Positions 1 through 6,702 of a stretch of 10,442 nucleotides of DNA are shown in pieces (within the stretch, counting starts at the first letter, position 1; the number at the start of each line of letters is the position of its first letter). The position numbers and the translations under genes were made by a program. The notes under the pieces are model-generated. The model did not search any database and was not told the origin of the DNA. It saw only the letters and a program-made list of their open reading frames with translations. Source of the DNA: Acidobacteriota bacterium (GTDB taxonomy: Bacteria > Actinomycetota > Acidimicrobiia > Acidimicrobiales > SHLQ01); the NCBI GenBank assembly GCA_022562835.1, contig JADFOM010000068.1:1-10442 (forward strand). Direction: 5' to 3'.

Positions 1-1561
1 GCCGGGTCGCCCGTGATCTTGAGGCCTCCCGCTCCGCGGGGGACTCATCGCCGCCTGTAGCCATGAGATGCCCGAGTTCGAATCGGTCGGCGCCCGCCCC
101 ATCGAATACGCCAGCGATTCGGCCACGAAACAGCACACCAATACGATCGGACAGCGACATGATCTCGTCGAGTTCTGCCGATACGAGGAGCACGGCGACG
201 CCAGCGTCACGTAAAGCGATCAGTTGGTTGTGAATAAATTCGATCGACCCAACGTCGACTCCGCGGGTCGGTTGTGCGACAAGTAGACATTTGAGGGTGG
301 CGTCGAACTCCCTAGCGATGATGAGCTTTTGTTGGTTGCCCCCCGAACAGGTCGAGACGGCGACGTCAACACCCGCTGTTCGTACGTCGAATTCTTCGAC
401 GAGACGCTCGGCGTGTCGACGGATGGCGCCTTCGTCGCGCAAACCGTGGCGCAAGAACTCTTTTCGCCGATAGTGGTTGAGCACGGCGTTGTCGGCAACC
501 GTGAACTCGCTGACCAGCCCATGTTTGTTGCGGTCCTCGGGGACGTGACCAACGCCGTGCTCGGCGATCTTGCGTACTGACATCTTCGTGATGTCGAGTT
601 GACCCAAACGAACGGTTCCCCCGTGTTTGGGTCGCATGCCAGCCAATCCCTCGACGAGCTCCCGCTGACCGTTTCCTTCCACGCCTGCGATGCCAAAGAT
701 CTCGCCGGCGTGAACCTCTAAGGAAAGGTCGTCGACCGCTGGGAGGTCGCGATCGTCGCGTATCGACAGGTTCTCGACGCGCAGCACGGTTTCACCCACC
801 TCGGCCGCCCCTTTGTCGACCCGCAGGACGACGTCGCGGCCGACCATAAGTTTGGCGAGTGAGGCTTCGGTGGCTTCGGAGGGTTCGACGCTGCCGGCGA
901 CCTTGCCCCCCCGTAGCACCGTGATCGCGTCGGCTAGCGCTAGGACTTCGCGTAGCTTGTGGGTGATGAAGATGATCGATTTGCCCTCCGCTGCAAGGGA
1001 GCGGACCACCTCAAAGAAATTGTCGGCTTCTCCGGGCGTCAGCACCGCGGTGGGTTCGTCAAGAATGAGGATGTCTGCATCGCGATACAGGGCCTTGATG
1101 AGTTCGACGCGTTGTTGCACACCGACCGAAAGGTCGCCGACAACGGCATCGGGGTCGATGGCGAGGCCGTGAGTTTCGCTGATTTCGCGAATGCGATCCC
1201 GGGCGCTGTCCATGTCGAGGACCGGCCCGCGGGTGATCTCATCGCCGAGCACGATGTTTTCCGCGACGGTGAACACCGGGATGAGCTGGAAGTGCTGATG
1301 CACCATGCCGACTCCGTGTTCGATGGCTTCGGCTGTGCCCTTGAAGTCGGCGAACTCACCCCTGACTCGGATATGTCCCGAGTCGGGTTGGTATAGACCA
1401 AAGACGATGCTCATCAGCACGCTTTTGCCAGCGCCGTTCTCACCGAGCAGGCAGTGGATCTCACCCTCGTTGAGTGTCAACGACACATCGTCGTTCGCGA
1501 CGACGCCTGGAAACGTCTTTGTGACGCCGTCGATCTCGAGGATGGGGCGGCGCTCGGTCAT
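1..1561 (-). CDS. Sugar/nucleoside-type ABC transporter, double ATP-binding protein (3' end outside window)
   Basis: Energises an importer of the RbsA/YufO type at the inner face of the membrane. The frame is open for 520 codons to the left edge. Close relatives are about 510 residues and the reading has already passed an LMATGG motif near the usual C-terminus, so only a little should be missing. Domain 1 shows Walker A GENGAGKS (K46), an HQHFQLIPVFTVAENI Q-loop region, signature LSVGVQQR and Walker B ILILDEPTAVL (D168, E169). Domain 2 has a degenerate P-loop, GVEGNGQRE near residue 290, that lacks the GK pair, as is usual in this family; its signature is SGGNQQK (406-412), followed by LLVAQPTRGVDVG. 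The residue after GKS is Val, where Thr is normal. The ATG at 1561 is preceded by AAGGTG at an 8-nt spacing, and an in-frame TAA lies five codons upstream. The BMP lipoprotein gene upstream points to nucleosides or a similar solute. The substrate is inferred. Confidence 0.95.
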   Translation of the reverse strand, partial: MTERRPILEIDGVTKTFPGVVANDDVSLTLNEGEIHCLLGENGAGKSVLMSIVFGLYQPDSGHIRVRGEFADFKGTAEAIEHGVGMVHQHFQLIPVFTVAENIVLGDEITRGPVLDMDSARDRIREISETHGLAIDPDAVVGDLSVGVQQRVELIKALYRDADILILDEPTAVLTPGEADNFFEVVRSLAAEGKSIIFITHKLREVLALADAITVLRGGKVAGSVEPSEATEASLAKLMVGRDVVLRVDKGAAEVGETVLRVENLSIRDDRDLPAVDDLSLEVHAGEIFGIAGVEGNGQRELVEGLAGMRPKHGGTVRLGQLDITKMSVRKIAEHGVGHVPEDRNKHGLVSEFTVADNAVLNHYRRKEFLRHGLRDEGAIRRHAERLVEEFDVRTAGVDVAVSTCSGGNQQKLIIAREFDATLKCLLVAQPTRGVDVGSIEFIHNQLIALRDAGVAVLLVSAELDEIMSLSDRIGVLFRGRIAGVFDGAGADRFELGHLMATGGDESPAEREASRSRATR

Positions 1562-1569
1562 GAGTCGCA

Positions 1570-1575
1570 CACCTT
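1570..1575 (-). promoter_or_regulatory. Ribosome binding site of the ABC ATPase gene
   Basis: AAGGTG on the minus strand lies 8 nt before the ATG at 1561. It supports that ATG over a GTG three codons upstream, which would overlap the site. Confidence 0.5.
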
Positions 1576-1623
1576 AGGTCCGCTCCCTTATCGAGGCCAG
1601 CACGCCGGAACTCGAAAACGAGA

Positions 1624-1652
1624 AGAGCCCCGACCCAAGCGGCCGGGGCTCT
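1624..1652 (-). terminator. Intercistronic stem-loop between the BMP and ATPase genes
   Basis: AGAGCCCCG (1624-1632) pairs perfectly with CGGGGCTCT (1644-1652), giving a GC-rich 9-bp stem with an 11-nt loop. Read on the minus strand it lies about 40 nt after the lipoprotein stop and is followed by TCTCGTTTTCG, a weak T-rich tail. In many transport operons such a hairpin follows the binding-protein gene, protects its mRNA and partly terminates transcription, so the binding protein is made in excess over the ATPase. Whether it is a full or partial terminator cannot be judged from sequence. Confidence 0.7.
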
Positions 1653-1694
1653 CGTCGAATCAATCACTCACCATGTGTTCGGTGGGCGAGTGTT

Positions 1695-2905
1695 TCAGCG
1701 GATGTCAGTCGCGGGTGAACCTTCACCAACGAACAGGCCGTCGATTTCACAGACGCCCGTGTCGATGCTGCCGTCTGCGAGGCCGGCACGTGCGGCCTCG
1801 ACCGCTGCGGCGGCCTCATCGGAAACGGCTGCGTCGTGGAACGGCGCGTAGGTAATGCCGTCGTTCGCGGCGGTCAGCACGAATGCGGTACCGACGAAGC
1901 TGTCTTGGATCGACGCCAGAATGTTGCGGAACACCGCGAGGTCGACGCGCTTCATGGCCGAGCTGGCCAGGAACTCAGAGCCAGCCTTCTCGCCACCCTG
2001 GAAGGTGGTGAAGTACTCGTCCTGGTCGACACCGATTCCCCATGCGCCATTGCTCGTTGCGGCTTCTACGCCGCCGGAGCCGGTCGGGCCACCGGCGCCG
2101 AATACGACGTCGGCGCCTTCGCCCATGAACTGCTCGGCGTCAGATCCGCCCTTGGCGGGATCGGTGAACGACTCGTTGTAGACGCTCTTGACATCGATGT
2201 CGGCGTTGACCGATTCGGCGCCTGCGATGTAACCGTTGACGTACTTGACGACGGGTGGGACGTCTTCACGACCGGCGACCACGCCGATCACGCCGGACTC
2301 GCTCAGGCTGGCAGCGAGCACGCCGGCGATGTAGCCGCCTTCGTGCTCGTTGAACAATACGCCGACATAGTTCTCGGGGTACTCGACCTGGAACTGGTCG
2401 ACACCGATGAAGTCGACGTCTGCGTTGGCCTCTGCCGCTGCGAATGTCGTGTCACCAAGTAGGAATCCGACGGTAATGACTGCTGCGGGGCCGCCGTCGA
2501 TGGCCGTCGCGATATTGGCCTCGTAGTCGGCTTCCGACGCGGTTTCGATGAACGACGTCTCGAAGTCGAAACATTCCGCAGCGGCTCCATGCCCTCAAAT
2601 GCGAATTGGTTGAAGGTGCCGTCGTCGACCTTTCCGAGGTCGGTAACGAGCGTGACGGCGTAGCCATCGGGAAGTGTCACGTCGCCGGCATCGGCGCACT
2701 CCTCTTCGAGCGTCCGTGCTGTGGCCTCGTCGCCTTCACCTTCACCTTCATCTTCGGCTATTGTCTCAGTCGTTGTTGTGTCACCTTCGGCTGCGGACGT
2801 TGTTGTTTCGTCCGAATCGCCACCGTCGTCATCGTCTCCACATGCGGCCGCGACAAACGCGAACGCAAGGAAGACGCTCAATACGAGCAAGAGTCGCTTA
2901 CGCAT
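1695..2905 (-). CDS. BMP-family substrate-binding lipoprotein (frame broken by a one-base deletion)
   Basis: This is the extracellular solute-binding component of the neighbouring ABC importer, of the Med/BmpA/PnrA family, which mostly binds nucleosides. The N-terminus is MRKR, a hydrophobic run and a lipobox-like AAAC (Cys22, the predicted lipidation site), followed by an acidic, Thr/Glu-rich linker to about residue 65. The mature domain starts with VTLVTDLGKVDDGTFNQ. Near residue 107 the frame breaks: after FEGME, homology resumes one frame away as CFDFETSFIET, then GFLLGDTTF, FIGVDQ, NEHEGGYIAG and VFGAGG. Restoring one base near 2585 gives about 403 residues, a plausible length with its long linker. 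Unrepaired, translation stops at 2303 after 200 residues; the downstream frame alone has a stop at about 2597, so neither frame encodes the whole protein. The start has a strong GGAGGGG site. Confidence 0.93.
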
Positions 2906-2909
2906 GGTT

Positions 2910-2916
2910 CCCCTCC
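2910..2916 (-). promoter_or_regulatory. Strong ribosome binding site of the BMP lipoprotein gene
   Basis: GGAGGGG on the minus strand sits 4 nt before the ATG at 2905 (6 nt from its GGAGG core). It fixes the start directly before the signal peptide and argues against longer upstream frames reaching 3043. Confidence 0.75.
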
Positions 2917-2963
2917 AAGGGATTTGGGTGCGAGCGCCAGCCGACGCAACGCCTGAGCGCAAC

Positions 2964-2969
2964 ACAATA
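2964..2969 (-). promoter_or_regulatory. Possible -10 element for the transport operon
   Basis: TATTGT on the minus strand lies about 58 nt before the lipoprotein start, within the 130-nt gap between the divergent lipoprotein and metallophosphoesterase genes. It fits the TAnnnT pattern, but I see no convincing -35 at 16-18 nt. Only its position in a divergent gap supports it. Confidence 0.2.
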
Positions 2970-3035
2970 CCCGCGATCTCCGCAATGTGACACGCGAGCT
3001 CTACGGTAGTGCCCTCCATCGACCCACCGAGAAGC

Positions 3036-3923
3036 ATGTACATAGCTCAGATCACCGATCTACACATTTCTGATCAGTCCAACGAGAGAGTTCAGCTCGT
3101 CGACTGCACAGCCCGTCTCGCTCGTGTCGTCGAGGTTCTTGAGTCTCTGATCCCGCGCCCTGATGTTGTCCTGTTGACCGGTGATCTGACCGATGAAGGC
3201 ACTGCCGATCAGTACCTGCTGTTGCAGGGGCTCCTTGCACCTCTGACTATTCCGGTGCTGCCGATCCCAGGCAACCATGACCTACACGACGCGTTCGTTG
3301 AGTCCTTCGCCGAAGTATTACCGCCCGATCTCGCCGACGGTCATTGTAGTTACGTCATCGAGCCGCGGGCAGCAGCTCAGCCAAGGTTGATTGGTTTCGA
3401 CACGTCGCACCCCGAGCGCATCGATGGAGTTGCTCCCCAAGATCGACTTCTGTGGCTCGATCAACAGCTCTCGGCAGCGCCCGAAGTGCCTACTTTGATC
3501 TTCATGCATCATCCGCCGATCGATAGCACGATCTGGTGGATGGACATCGTTGGATTGTCACCAGGCGACGCAGTCGAGTTGCGTGCGGTTATTGCGCGTC
3601 ATGATCAGATTCGCCTCGTTGTAGCCGGACATATCCACCGTCCGATCCATTCGATGATCGGCAGCGCACGTGTCTCGATATGCCCATCGACCGTTCATCA
3701 GGTGGGACTTAGCGTCGTAGAGGAAGCCGTGCCGTCGGTGTCAACAGAACCGGCGGGGTTCCAGCTGCATGTGTGGACCGGCGAGGAGTTCGTTACCCAC
3801 ACCGAACGAGTCGACGACCGTGCCGAGCGCGTCGAACTCGACAGCTTCCGTGTCGATGTCGAGCGCTATCGCAGCGTTCGTTCAGAGACCGGAGCGCTCT
3901 TTAAATCCGACCTCGGGTTCTGA
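3036..3923 (+). CDS. CpdA-like metallophosphoesterase (calcineurin-like phosphodiesterase)
   Basis: This is a cytoplasmic binuclear-metal phosphodiesterase of the class III (CpdA/GpdQ-like) group; members cleave cyclic nucleotides or other phosphodiesters. All family motifs are present in order: TDLH (D8, H10), GDLTD (D50), GNHD (79-82), MHHPP (157-161) and GHIHRP (198-203). The length of 295 residues is normal, and there is no signal peptide or membrane segment. I chose ATG 3036 because the protein then begins MYIAQITDLH, the usual first strand of this fold. A GTG at 3009 is in frame but adds nine unrelated residues (PSIDPPRS-like), and neither start has a strong ribosome binding site. The gene is divergent from the transport operon and convergent with the DCC gene. 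The actual substrate (cAMP, glycerophosphodiester or other) cannot be read from the sequence. Confidence 0.9.
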   Translation: MYIAQITDLHISDQSNERVQLVDCTARLARVVEVLESLIPRPDVVLLTGDLTDEGTADQYLLLQGLLAPLTIPVLPIPGNHDLHDAFVESFAEVLPPDLADGHCSYVIEPRAAAQPRLIGFDTSHPERIDGVAPQDRLLWLDQQLSAAPEVPTLIFMHHPPIDSTIWWMDIVGLSPGDAVELRAVIARHDQIRLVVAGHIHRPIHSMIGSARVSICPSTVHQVGLSVVEEAVPSVSTEPAGFQLHVWTGEEFVTHTERVDDRAERVELDSFRVDVERYRSVRSETGALFKSDLGF

Positions 3924-3933
3924 ACTCGGATTT
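3903..3933 (+). terminator. Stem-loop at the end of the metallophosphoesterase gene
   Basis: AAATCCGA (3903-3910) pairs with TCGGATTT (3926-3933), an 8-bp stem with a 15-nt loop containing the stop codon, followed by two more T residues. It lies between the convergent metallophosphoesterase and DCC stop codons. The T tail is short, and on the minus strand the stem is followed by AAAG, so it fits the plus-strand gene better. Confidence 0.5.
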
Positions 3934-3937
3934 TTCG

Positions 3938-4308
3938 TTACGGCTGACGTGGCACTTCGCAGGCGTCGGTCGCGCCGGGCATTTTGGATCGGTTGCGTGC
4001 AATCAACCCGTAGATGGGTTTCGCTACCCATTCGATTGGTGGGTCACTAGGAGCCATCCGATGATCGACCAGAACCCGCCGGCGGCGATTAATGACCGGC
4101 CGATTGCGAGGTGTCCGCGGAAGGTCGTGCCGTGTTGGTCGACCCAGTAGGCCGCGCTGGTGACGTCGTCGACGCTGAGGTCATAAGCGGAAATTTCAAT
4201 CGACTGGTATGGGGCTACCGTCGCATTGTCTAGACGAGTTTCAATCCAGCGAGCGCTACGCGTGCAGAACCCGCAGTCACCGTCGAAGATCAATACCGGT
4301 GTGCTCAT
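3938..4308 (-). CDS. DCC-family (DUF393) thiol-disulfide oxidoreductase-like protein (frameshifted)
   Basis: The protein starts MSTPVLIFDGDCGFCT, the defining DxDCxxC motif of the family (C12, C15), a predicted thioredoxin-like redox fold of uncertain role. As it stands the frame stops at 4024, after WLLVTHQSNG. Restoring one G in the GGG run at 4041-4043 gives WLLVTPPIEW and continues through the typical family ending PIYGLIARNRSKMPG to a stop at 3938, for a total of 123 residues, a normal family length. The C-terminal match makes a one-base deletion far more likely than a naturally short protein. A GTG at 4320 is an alternative start adding MAPQ; neither start has a clear ribosome binding site. 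The gene begins 24 nt after the bL37 stop and is probably co-transcribed with it. Confidence 0.87.
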
Positions 4309-4332
4309 TTGCGGTGCCACGCGAAGCGTGGA

Positions 4333-4422
4333 TCAGGAATTGCGACCGAAGTTCGGCTTGCGTCCATGGTTGGCTTTGCTGCGGCGAGTCTTCGCCTTTT
4401 TCTTTTGGGTGCGCTTCGACAT
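4333..4422 (-). CDS. Ribosomal protein bL37-like micro-protein, 29 aa
   Basis: This is a very basic 29-residue protein, starting MSKRTQKKKAKTRRSKANHG and ending RKPNFGRNS. The SKANHG(R/K)(K/R)PN block closely resembles bL37, a roughly 24-residue protein found in the large subunit of mycobacterial ribosomes by cryo-EM and reported from actinobacteria, where it packs against 23S rRNA. About half the residues here are Lys or Arg, as expected for an rRNA-embedded peptide. The ATG at 4422 and TGA at 4333-4335 are unambiguous. No strong ribosome binding site is visible, only GAAG just before the ATG. The gene lies 27 nt after the PHP gene stop and 24 nt before the DCC gene, suggesting one transcript. 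At 30 codons it is easily missed by gene finders. Assignment rests on remembered similarity to the family, not on a search. Confidence 0.87.
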   Translation of the reverse strand: MSKRTQKKKAKTRRSKANHGRKPNFGRNS

Positions 4423-4449
4423 GTCTTCAAGCCTATCGGTGGCGTGGTC

Positions 4450-5457
4450 TCACGCGGCCCACGACATCAGTTCCTCGACCGAGAGGGTGTTGATGACCGA
4501 TTCGATCGGCACGCCACACGCGGCTGCTTTGTCGCACCCGAAGGCTTGCCATTCGAGTTGTCCGGGGGCATGTGCGTCGGTGTCGATGGCAATCGAGCAC
4601 TTCCACTCGACCGCTAACGCCAACAGCTCCTCGGGAGGGTCCTGGCGTTCGGGCCGACAGTTGATTTCAACCGCGGTGTCGAATCGTGCGCATGCTGCGA
4701 AGACGATTTCGGCGTTGAAGACCGAACCGACCCGACCGCCGCCAATGACTTTGCGGTTGGTGATGTGGCCGATGATGTTGACATGTGGGTTGGCCACCGC
4801 GACGACCAGGCGTTGGGTCATCTGATCTGAGGGCATCCGGAATTTCGAGTGGACGCTGGCCACGACAACATCGAGCCTCGACAACATCGCGTCGGACAGG
4901 TCGAGGCTGCCATCTTCGAAGATGTCAACCTCCATCCCGGTGAGAATCCGGAATGGTTCGAGCTGGTCGTTGAGCGAGGCAATCTCGTCGAGCTGGCGCT
5001 CTAGTCGCTCCTCGTCAAGTCCATGGGCGATGGTCAGGCGCGCCGAGTGGTCGGTCAACACGATGTATTCATGGCCGAGTGCCCGCGCCGCTCGCGCCAT
5101 TGCTTCGATCGGCGCTCCTCCGTCGGACCAGGTGGAGTGCATATGGCAGTCGCCTCGGAGCGCATCGAGATAGCGCTGGCCATCGGTGGTGATTCTAACG
5201 CGGCTGCGTGCGTCGAGTTTGGTGAGGTAGTCGCATTCGACGCCCCGAATCGCGTTTGCGATGACCGTTGCAGTGCTGGGACCAATGCCCTCGAGATCGG
5301 TCAGCGTTTCGTCTGTGGTGCGGGTCTCGAGTTCCTCGATGCCGACCTCGTGTGTTCGCTCCCGTGCCTTGGAGAAGGCGCGGAGTTTGGATGACGGCGC
5401 GAGTTCGCGGTCGAGGAAGTAGATGGCCTTTTCGATCGCTTCGTCCACCCGTTCCAT
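4450..5457 (-). CDS. Helix-hairpin-helix plus PHP-domain metallohydrolase (PolX-like PHP protein)
   Basis: This is a 335-residue cytoplasmic protein. Residues 1-100 resemble the N-terminal region of family X polymerases, with a helix-hairpin-helix LEGIGPSTATVIANAI (55-70) that normally contacts DNA backbone. Residues 101-335 form a PHP metal-dependent phosphoesterase with its metal ligands intact: CHMHS (H105, H107), LTDHS (H137), GMEVD (E176), SVHS (H203), GHIT (H231) and DTDAH (D294, H296). The fold matches the C-terminal PHP half of bacterial PolX, but no nucleotidyltransferase palm is present. Phosphatase, 3'-5' exonuclease or AP-type activity on DNA ends is possible; the substrate is not known from sequence. 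ATG 5457 is preceded by AAGG at a long 12-13 nt spacing. The gene is divergent from ychF and heads the bL37-DCC transcript. Confidence 0.9.
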   Translation of the reverse strand: MERVDEAIEKAIYFLDRELAPSSKLRAFSKARERTHEVGIEELETRTTDETLTDLEGIGPSTATVIANAIRGVECDYLTKLDARSRVRITTDGQRYLDALRGDCHMHSTWSDGGAPIEAMARAARALGHEYIVLTDHSARLTIAHGLDEERLERQLDEIASLNDQLEPFRILTGMEVDIFEDGSLDLSDAMLSRLDVVVASVHSKFRMPSDQMTQRLVVAVANPHVNIIGHITNRKVIGGGRVGSVFNAEIVFAACARFDTAVEINCRPERQDPPEELLALAVEWKCSIAIDTDAHAPGQLEWQAFGCDKAAACGVPIESVINTLSVEELMSWAA

Positions 5458-5536
5458 CTCACGAGGTTACCTTCTGGATTTTTCTCCGGAGGCACCGCAT
5501 CTCGCTGCCTTTGCCGCCAAGACCAGGGATTCTCGA

Positions 5537-5542
5537 TAGCGT
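5537..5542 (+). promoter_or_regulatory. Possible -10 element for ychF
   Basis: TAGCGT ends 10 nt before the ychF ATG and fits the TAnnnT pattern. No ribosome binding site is visible before that ATG, so a very short leader is plausible. No -35 is evident. Confidence 0.2.
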
Positions 5543-5552
5543 CGCTCACAAT

Positions 5553-6623
5553 ATGGAACGCTTTGGATTTGTCGGACTGCCCAATGCGGGCAAGTCGTCC
5601 CTCTACAACGCACTGGCCGGCGGGGGTGCACTTGCCGCGCCCTATGCGTTCGCAACTACAGATCCCAACATTGGCGTCGCGAAGGTGTTCGACAAGCGAC
5701 TTGATGCCCTCGCCGCAATGTCGCAGTCAAAGAACATCGTGAACGCGTCGGTGCAATTCACAGACATTGGCGGACTGGTCGAGGGAGCGAGTCAGGGAGA
5801 AGGCCTCGGCAACAAGTTCCTCGCGGGCATTCGCGAGGTCGACGCGATCGTCTTTGTACTGCGGGCATTCCTTGACTCTGACGTACCCGGTCCAACCGAT
5901 CCGCTCGAGCACCTCGCCGTTGTTGAGACCGAGCTAAGTCTGGCCGACCTCGACACGGCGGAAAAGCAGCTCTATAAGCGTCAACGAGCGGTCAAGGGCG
6001 ACAAGAGTCTCCTGGCCGAGGTCGCTTTGCTCGAGAGGGTTGTCGAGTTCTTGTCCGAGGGGACGCCGCTGTATCGCTGCGACCTGAACGATGACGAACG
6101 ACTGATGCTCAAGGAATGTTTCTTGTTGACCAACAAACCGGTGCTGGCGGTGGTCAACATCGGCGACGACCAACTCGACGATGCCGAGGCTATTGCGGCT
6201 TCTGTCGCGGCCGAACTCGACGCGGAAGTAATCGCGATGTGTGTGCAACTCGAAGCCGAAGCCGCGGAGCTAGAAGGTGACGACCGCCGCGAGATGCTCG
6301 AGGGACTGGGGCTTGGCGAGGGAGCGATGCCACGATTCATCGCAGCGGCCTATCGGATGCTCAGGCTACGAACGTTCCTCACAACCGGAGAGAAGGAGTC
6401 TCGTGCGTGGACCTTTCGCGCCGGTTCGACCGCACCGGAGTGTGCTGGTGTAATCCACACCGACTTTCAGCGCGGTTTCATCAAGGCCGAAACAATCGGC
6501 TGCGAAACCCTGCTTGAGATGGGTTCGTGGAGTGCAGCACGGGACAAGGGTCTCGTGCGCTCCGAAGGCAAGGACTACGTGGTTGAAGACGGTGAGGTGT
6601 TGGACTTCAAGTTCAACGTGTGA
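5553..6623 (+). CDS. ychF: Redox-responsive ATPase YchF (OLA1/Obg family)
   Basis: This is a cytoplasmic TRAFAC-class P-loop ATPase that associates with ribosomes and has been linked to translation and the oxidative-stress response. The 356 residues match the family length. G1 is GLPNAGKSS (8-16), G3 is DIGG (71-74) followed by LVEGASQGEGLGNKFL, and a coiled-coil insertion follows ETELSLADLDTAEKQL (about 125-170). The C-terminal TGS domain has RAWTF, HTDFQRGFIKAETI, EGKDYVV and a terminal FKFNV. Two departures stand out. The G4 motif reads NIGD (202-205) where the family has NxxE, and the segment before DPLEHL reads DVPGP where many relatives have a histidine (VHV). ATG 5553 gives the canonical N-terminus; an upstream in-frame extension would overlap the divergent PHP gene and has no family match. 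Confidence 0.97.
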   Translation: MERFGFVGLPNAGKSSLYNALAGGGALAAPYAFATTDPNIGVAKVFDKRLDALAAMSQSKNIVNASVQFTDIGGLVEGASQGEGLGNKFLAGIREVDAIVFVLRAFLDSDVPGPTDPLEHLAVVETELSLADLDTAEKQLYKRQRAVKGDKSLLAEVALLERVVEFLSEGTPLYRCDLNDDERLMLKECFLLTNKPVLAVVNIGDDQLDDAEAIAASVAAELDAEVIAMCVQLEAEAAELEGDDRREMLEGLGLGEGAMPRFIAAAYRMLRLRTFLTTGEKESRAWTFRAGSTAPECAGVIHTDFQRGFIKAETIGCETLLEMGSWSAARDKGLVRSEGKDYVVEDGEVLDFKFNV

Positions 6624-6690
6624 GGTTTTCGATTGGTGCAACCGTCGCGAGGGTCGAAGCGGCGTGGTGCGCTGGGGTGCGCGATGACCC

Positions 6691-6696
6691 TACGAT
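6691..6696 (+). promoter_or_regulatory. Candidate -10 for a leaderless DUF192 transcript
   Basis: TACGAT ends 6 nt before the GTG start at 6703, so transcription would begin at or within a base of the start codon. No ribosome binding site precedes the GTG. Both points fit leaderless mRNA, common in actinobacteria. I see no clear -35, so this is suggestive only. Confidence 0.35.
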
Positions 6697-6702
6697 CGTG
6701 GG

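Noticed and set aside
1836..2462. Plus-strand frame of 208 codons
   Set aside because: It lies antisense to the BMP lipoprotein gene, whose homology is clear on the minus strand; high GC makes long antisense frames common.
2303..2585. C-terminal part of the frame that starts the BMP lipoprotein
   Set aside because: After residue 107 this frame becomes Ser/Arg/Thr-rich with no homology; it is what follows the one-base deletion, not a real domain.
3009..3035. GTG start at 3009 for the metallophosphoesterase
   Set aside because: It adds nine residues with no family match and has no ribosome binding site; MYIAQITDLH from 3036 fits the fold start.
4005..4021. Small hairpin AACCC-GGGTT as a terminator of the minus-strand trio
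   Set aside because: It has only five pairs and no T tract, and it lies inside the repaired DCC coding frame.
4226..4825. Plus-strand frame of 199 codons
   Set aside because: It runs across three minus-strand genes (DCC, bL37, PHP) and shows no domain.
5268..5552. In-frame N-terminal extension of ychF of about 95 codons
   Set aside because: It overlaps the start of the divergent PHP gene, has arginine/proline-rich composition and no YchF match. MERFGFVGLPNAGKSS at 5553 is the family N-terminus.
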